This document shows, piece after piece, positions 6,399 to 8,600 of a stretch of DNA of 8,600 nt. Below the pieces are notes generated by a model that did no database searches, was not told the DNA's origin, and saw nothing but the letters and a program-made list of their open reading frames with translations. Origin of the DNA: Stenotrophomonas maltophilia (GTDB lineage: Bacteria; Pseudomonadota; Gammaproteobacteria; Xanthomonadales; Xanthomonadaceae); NCBI GenBank assembly GCA_002386405.1, contig DGIP01000212.1, positions 457-9,056 of the forward strand, in the 5' to 3' direction. The translations under genes and the position numbers were made by a program. How positions within the stretch are numbered: position 1 is the stretch's first letter; the number at the start of each line of letters is the position of its first letter.

Positions 6399-6406
6399 CG
6401 TTTACA
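6393..6406. promoter_or_regulatory. LacI-family operator-like dyad upstream of pykA
   Basis: TGAATACGTTTACA has the central CG and TG/CA ends of LacI-family operators. It matches 9 of the 10 defined positions of the general form TGNAANCGNTTNCA on either strand. It is centred about 60 bp upstream of the pykA ATG and overlaps the candidate -35. No LacI-family regulator is in the window, so which protein binds, if any, is unknown. Confidence 0.4.
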
Positions 6407-6431
6407 GCATTGTCGCGCTTGGGTTTCACCG

Positions 6432-6447
6432 ATGTCCTACAGGACAT
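6432..6447. promoter_or_regulatory. Perfect 7-bp palindrome, candidate operator
   Basis: ATGTCCTACAGGACAT has two perfect 7-bp arms around a 2-bp centre. It sits in the 157-bp gap between the HAD gene and pykA, 92-107 bp upstream of the pykA start. The 2-nt centre makes a full-length RNA hairpin unlikely, so a dimeric DNA-binding protein is the better explanation. The protein is unknown. Confidence 0.35.
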
Positions 6448-6467
6448 GACCGGACCGGGCACGACAT

Positions 6468-6492
6468 GCGGCGGCGTACGGAACGCCGCCGC
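6468..6492 (-). terminator. GC-rich hairpin after the HAD gene, possible terminator without T-tract
   Basis: A perfect 10-bp stem (GCGGCGGCGT at 6468-6477 with its complement at 6483-6492) has a 5-nt loop. It begins five bases beyond the HAD gene stop codon. On the minus strand the stem is followed by ATGTCGTG, not a T-run, so it is not a classical intrinsic terminator. It may protect the 3' end of the pgk-HAD mRNA or act with Rho. Confidence 0.5.
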
Positions 6493-6497
6493 GTGGC

Positions 6498-7184
6498 TCA
6501 ATCGATCAGCGACAGCAGCGCATCCGGCGTCGCGGCCAGGTGCAGCGCGCCGGCAGCCTGCAGTTCTTCGGCACCGCCAAAGCCCCACAGCACGCCAATG
6601 TTGCGCATGCCGTGGTGGCGCGCGCCTTCGATATCCATGCGCCGGTCGCCGATCATCCAGCACTGCGCAGGCGGCAGCATCAGCCGCCGCAGCGCCTCGG
6701 CCACCAGGTGCGGCTTCTCGCTGCGGCTGCCGTCCGGGGTGGCGCCGATGACGTCCTCGAAACACGCACCAAACGGCAGGTGCTCGACGATGCGCCGCGC
6801 ATGCGGCTCGTTCTTGGCGGTGACGATCGCCAGCCGGTGGCCACGGTCGCGCAGCGCCTGCACGACCTGGCCGATGCGCGGGTAGACCTCGTGCTCGCGC
6901 CAGCCGACCACGTCGAAGCGTTCGCGGTAATACGTCACCGCCTGCTCCACCTGGGCCGGATCTTCGAACAGCGGCGCGAAGCTGGTGCGCAGCGACGGGC
7001 CGATCCAGCGCCGCAGCTCCTCCTGCGGCGGCACCGGACGCCCCATCTCCGTGAGCGCATGCGCCACGCATTGGGTGATGCCGACGGCGGAGTCGATCAG
7101 GGTGCCGTCGAGATCGAAGAACAACGTGTCCCGGTGTTCATCGGCGTGACGCCCAATCGGCGCCACGCCCGATGCCATCACCAT
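6498..7184 (-). CDS. HAD-superfamily phosphatase, phosphoglycolate phosphatase-like
   Basis: A 228-residue HAD hydrolase with all four motifs: FDLDGTLIDS with nucleophile D24 and acid/base D26; IVTAK with T122; K157 in SEKPH; and IGDRRMDIEGA with D180 and D184 for magnesium. A C1-type helical cap lies between motifs I and II (about 32-105) and contains WIGPSLRTSF, a pattern seen in Gph-like and related phosphatases. The substrate cannot be read from sequence; a small phosphorylated metabolite such as 2-phosphoglycolate is the best guess, with a 5'-nucleotidase or pyrophosphatase as alternatives. The start overlaps the pgk stop by one base (TGATG at 7182-7186), so the two are probably translationally coupled. 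About 20 residues precede the HAD core, more than usual; ATG at codon 3 or GTG at codon 7 are possible alternative starts. A GC-rich hairpin follows the stop. Confidence 0.85.
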   Translation of the reverse strand: MVMASGVAPIGRHADEHRDTLFFDLDGTLIDSAVGITQCVAHALTEMGRPVPPQEELRRWIGPSLRTSFAPLFEDPAQVEQAVTYYRERFDVVGWREHEVYPRIGQVVQALRDRGHRLAIVTAKNEPHARRIVEHLPFGACFEDVIGATPDGSRSEKPHLVAEALRRLMLPPAQCWMIGDRRMDIEGARHHGMRNIGVLWGFGGAEELQAAGALHLAATPDALLSLID

Positions 7185-8359
7185 CAGTTGCCCCGGGCTT
7201 CGAGTGCGGCCACGGCCGGCAGGGTCTTGCCTTCGAGGAACTCGAGGAACGCGCCACCGCCTGTGGAGATGTAGCTGACCTGGTCGGCGATGTCGTACTT
7301 GTCGACCGCGGCCAGGGTGTCGCCGCCACCGGCGATGGAGAACGCCGGCGAGGCGGCGATGGCCTGGGCCAGCGCCTGGGTGCCGTGGCTGAAGGATTCG
7401 AATTCGAACACGCCAACCGGGCCGTTCCAGACCACGGTGCCAGCCTTGGCGATCAGGCCGGCGTAGTGCTGGGCGGTCTGCGGGCCAATATCCAGGATCA
7501 GGTCGTCTTCGGCCACGTCAGCCACCGCCTTGACCGCGGCTTCGGCATCCGGAAGGAACTGCTTGGCCACCACCACATCGGTGGGCAGCGGAATATCGGC
7601 GCCGCGCGCCTTGGCATCGGCCACGATCTTCTTCGCGGTATCCAGCAGGTCCGGCTCGTACAGCGACTTACCCACGGAGTAGCCCGCCGCGGCGATGAAG
7701 GTGTTGGCGATGCCGCCGCCCACGATCAGCTGGTCGACCTTGCCGACCAGGTTGGCCAGCAGCTCCAGCTTGGTGCTGACCTTGCTGCCGGCCACGATCG
7801 CCAGCAGCGGCTGGGCCGGGGCGAGCAGTGCCTTGGCCAGTGCGTCCAGCTCGGCCATCAGCAGCGGGCCACCGGCGGCGACCGGGGCGAAGCGGATCAC
7901 GCCATGGGTGGAGGCCTGGGCCCGGTGCGCGGTGCCGAAGGCGTCCATCACGAACACATCGCACAGCGCGGCGTACTTGCGCGACAGGGCTTCGTCATCC
8001 TTGCCCTCGCCCACGTTCATGCGGCAGTTTTCCAGCAGCACGATCGACCCCGGGGCCACGTCCACGCCGTCGACCCAGTCGCGCACCAGCGGCACGTTCA
8101 CGCCCAGCAGCTGCGACAGGCGCAGCGCCACCGGTGCCAGCGACTCGGCTTCGCTCCACACGCCTTCCTGCGGGCGGCCCAGGTGCGAGGTGACCATCAC
8201 CGCCGCGCCCTTTTCCAGCGCCAGCTTCAACGTCGGCAGCGACGCGGTGATGCGCTGCTCGGAGGTGATGCGGCCGTTTTCGATCGGCACGTTCAGGTCC
8301 TGGCGGATCAGCACGCGCTTGCCGGAAAGGTCGAGGTCGGTCATGCGAACGATGGACAT
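7184..8359 (-). CDS. pgk: Phosphoglycerate kinase
   Basis: A 391-residue monomeric kinase transferring phosphate from 1,3-bisphosphoglycerate to ADP in glycolysis, or the reverse in gluconeogenesis. Visible features: [10 protein letters not shown] (16-25) and TSHLGRP (57-63), the substrate-binding basic patch of the N-terminal domain; [11 protein letters not shown] (108-118); [12 protein letters not shown] (139-150); [11 protein letters not shown] (191-201) at the nucleotide domain; [10 protein letters not shown] (311-320); and GGGDTLAA (344-351), which holds the ADP phosphates. Length is typical of bacterial Pgk. The ATG at 8359 ([15 protein letters not shown]) is chosen because homology starts here and a purine-rich AAAGAG lies about 11 nt upstream; ATG at 8344 is a possible shorter start without a ribosome site, and the open frame to 8536 is not coding-like. 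It overlaps the HAD gene by one base. A -10-like TACAAT lies 57 bp upstream. Confidence 0.96.
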   Translation of the reverse strand: MSIVRMTDLDLSGKRVLIRQDLNVPIENGRITSEQRITASLPTLKLALEKGAAVMVTSHLGRPQEGVWSEAESLAPVALRLSQLLGVNVPLVRDWVDGVDVAPGSIVLLENCRMNVGEGKDDEALSRKYAALCDVFVMDAFGTAHRAQASTHGVIRFAPVAAGGPLLMAELDALAKALLAPAQPLLAIVAGSKVSTKLELLANLVGKVDQLIVGGGIANTFIAAAGYSVGKSLYEPDLLDTAKKIVADAKARGADIPLPTDVVVAKQFLPDAEAAVKAVADVAEDDLILDIGPQTAQHYAGLIAKAGTVVWNGPVGVFEFESFSHGTQALAQAIAASPAFSIAGGGDTLAAVDKYDIADQVSYISTGGGAFLEFLEGKTLPAVAALEARGN

Positions 8360-8415
8360 GGGGCAGCAACTCTTTGGCGGAAAAGGAAAGGGCGCCGCGC
8401 ACGGCGCAGACGCCC

Positions 8416-8421
8416 ATTGTA
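8416..8421 (-). promoter_or_regulatory. Candidate pgk -10 box
   Basis: TACAAT on the minus strand matches five of six -10 consensus positions and would start a leader of about 50 nt. The -35 position (8439-8444) falls inside the REP element at 8431-8454 and does not resemble TTGACA. Confidence 0.4.
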
Positions 8422-8430
8422 ACGGCCCCG

Positions 8431-8454
8431 GTAGGTGACGACCGTCGGTCGTCA
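8431..8454 (+). repeat. Single GTAG REP element (SMAG-like) overlapping a stop codon
   Basis: GTAG (8431-8434), one base, then an 8-bp stem TGACGACC, loop GTC and the perfect complement GGTCGTCA. This is the same GTAG-stem-3-nt loop-stem plan as the other REP arms, with a different stem sequence, so it would be another subfamily. Its last three bases (8452-8454) are the TGA stop codon, on the minus strand, of the gene that runs in from the right edge. It lies immediately upstream of the pgk -10. It could also be read as a 19-bp operator palindrome. Confidence 0.65.
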
Positions 8455-8600
8455 TTCCCCCGTTGGCGGTTTCTGCCGCAACAGGCTCATGGCGAACCCG
8501 CCAACGATGAGCACCCCCAGCACCAACAGGCCCCACAGCAGCCAGCGCTTCCAGTCGCGCACCGGCTGCACGGCGGCGTCGCCGCCCAGCGGCTGCGCGC
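8452..8600 (-). CDS. C-terminal end of a membrane-anchored protein, identity unclear
   Basis: Only the last 48 residues are in the window; the start lies beyond 8600. They read as a polar stretch ending RDWKRW, a single hydrophobic segment of about 20 residues (roughly 19-40 of the visible part, [15 protein letters not shown] and following), then a short basic tail ending RQKPPTGE. This fits a protein anchored by one C-terminal transmembrane helix. The wording resembles the C-terminus of DUF3999-type exported proteins, but this is from memory and weak. The stop codon TGA is contributed by a REP element, and 92 bases separate it from the pgk start, so co-transcription with pgk is possible but pgk probably has its own promoter. 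Confidence 0.6.
   Translation of the reverse strand, partial: AQPLGGDAAVQPVRDWKRWLLWGLLVLGVLIVGGFAMSLLRQKPPTGE

Noticed and set aside
6393..6406. HexR-type site upstream of pykA
   Set aside because: The half-sites fit the TGTAR-N-YTACA pattern poorly; the central CG fits a LacI-type operator better.
7172..8422. 416-codon open frame on the plus strand opposite pgk
   Set aside because: Antisense shadow of a conserved glycolytic gene; no start context and no recognisable protein.

Overview
The window is GC-rich, densely packed chromosomal DNA from a gammaproteobacterium of the Xanthomonadaceae, most probably Stenotrophomonas. Two things point there: the protein families (CysB, CysK, a eukaryote-like class I aldolase, PykA-type pyruvate kinase), and short palindromic elements that begin with GTAG, as in the SMAG REP family of S. 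maltophilia. The genus is an inference. No similarity search could be run.

Layout. At the left edge is the 5' end of cysB on the minus strand. It is divergent from cysK on the plus strand, and the shared 169-bp gap carries an imperfect dyad. cysK ends at a clear intrinsic terminator and is followed by a plus-strand macro-domain gene (O-acetyl-ADP-ribose deacetylase type). That gene converges on a minus-strand gene for a short, exported M1-family metallopeptidase. An inverted REP pair sits between the two and supplies the stop codon of both. The rest of the window is on the minus strand. In transcription order it holds the 3' end of an unidentified membrane-anchored protein, pgk, a HAD phosphatase that overlaps pgk by one base, pykA, class I fructose-bisphosphate aldolase, a strong terminator, and the M1 peptidase.

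How the genes work together. cysB and cysK are the regulator and the last enzyme of cysteine synthesis. pgk, pykA and the aldolase form a central-carbon cluster covering aldol cleavage, the first ATP-yielding step and the final step of lower glycolysis. The HAD enzyme coupled to pgk resembles phosphoglycolate phosphatase and could plausibly act in metabolite repair. The upstream region of pykA has a LacI-type operator-like sequence and a second perfect palindrome, which suggests carbon-dependent control.

No mobile element with its own transposase, CRISPR array, tRNA, rRNA or defence system is visible. The points most worth a second look are the REP elements that coincide with stop codons, the missing GAMEN signature in the M1 protein, the operator-like sites upstream of pykA and in the cysB-cysK gap, and the pgk-phosphatase coupling. 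Nothing here amounts to a new biological system on sequence reading alone.
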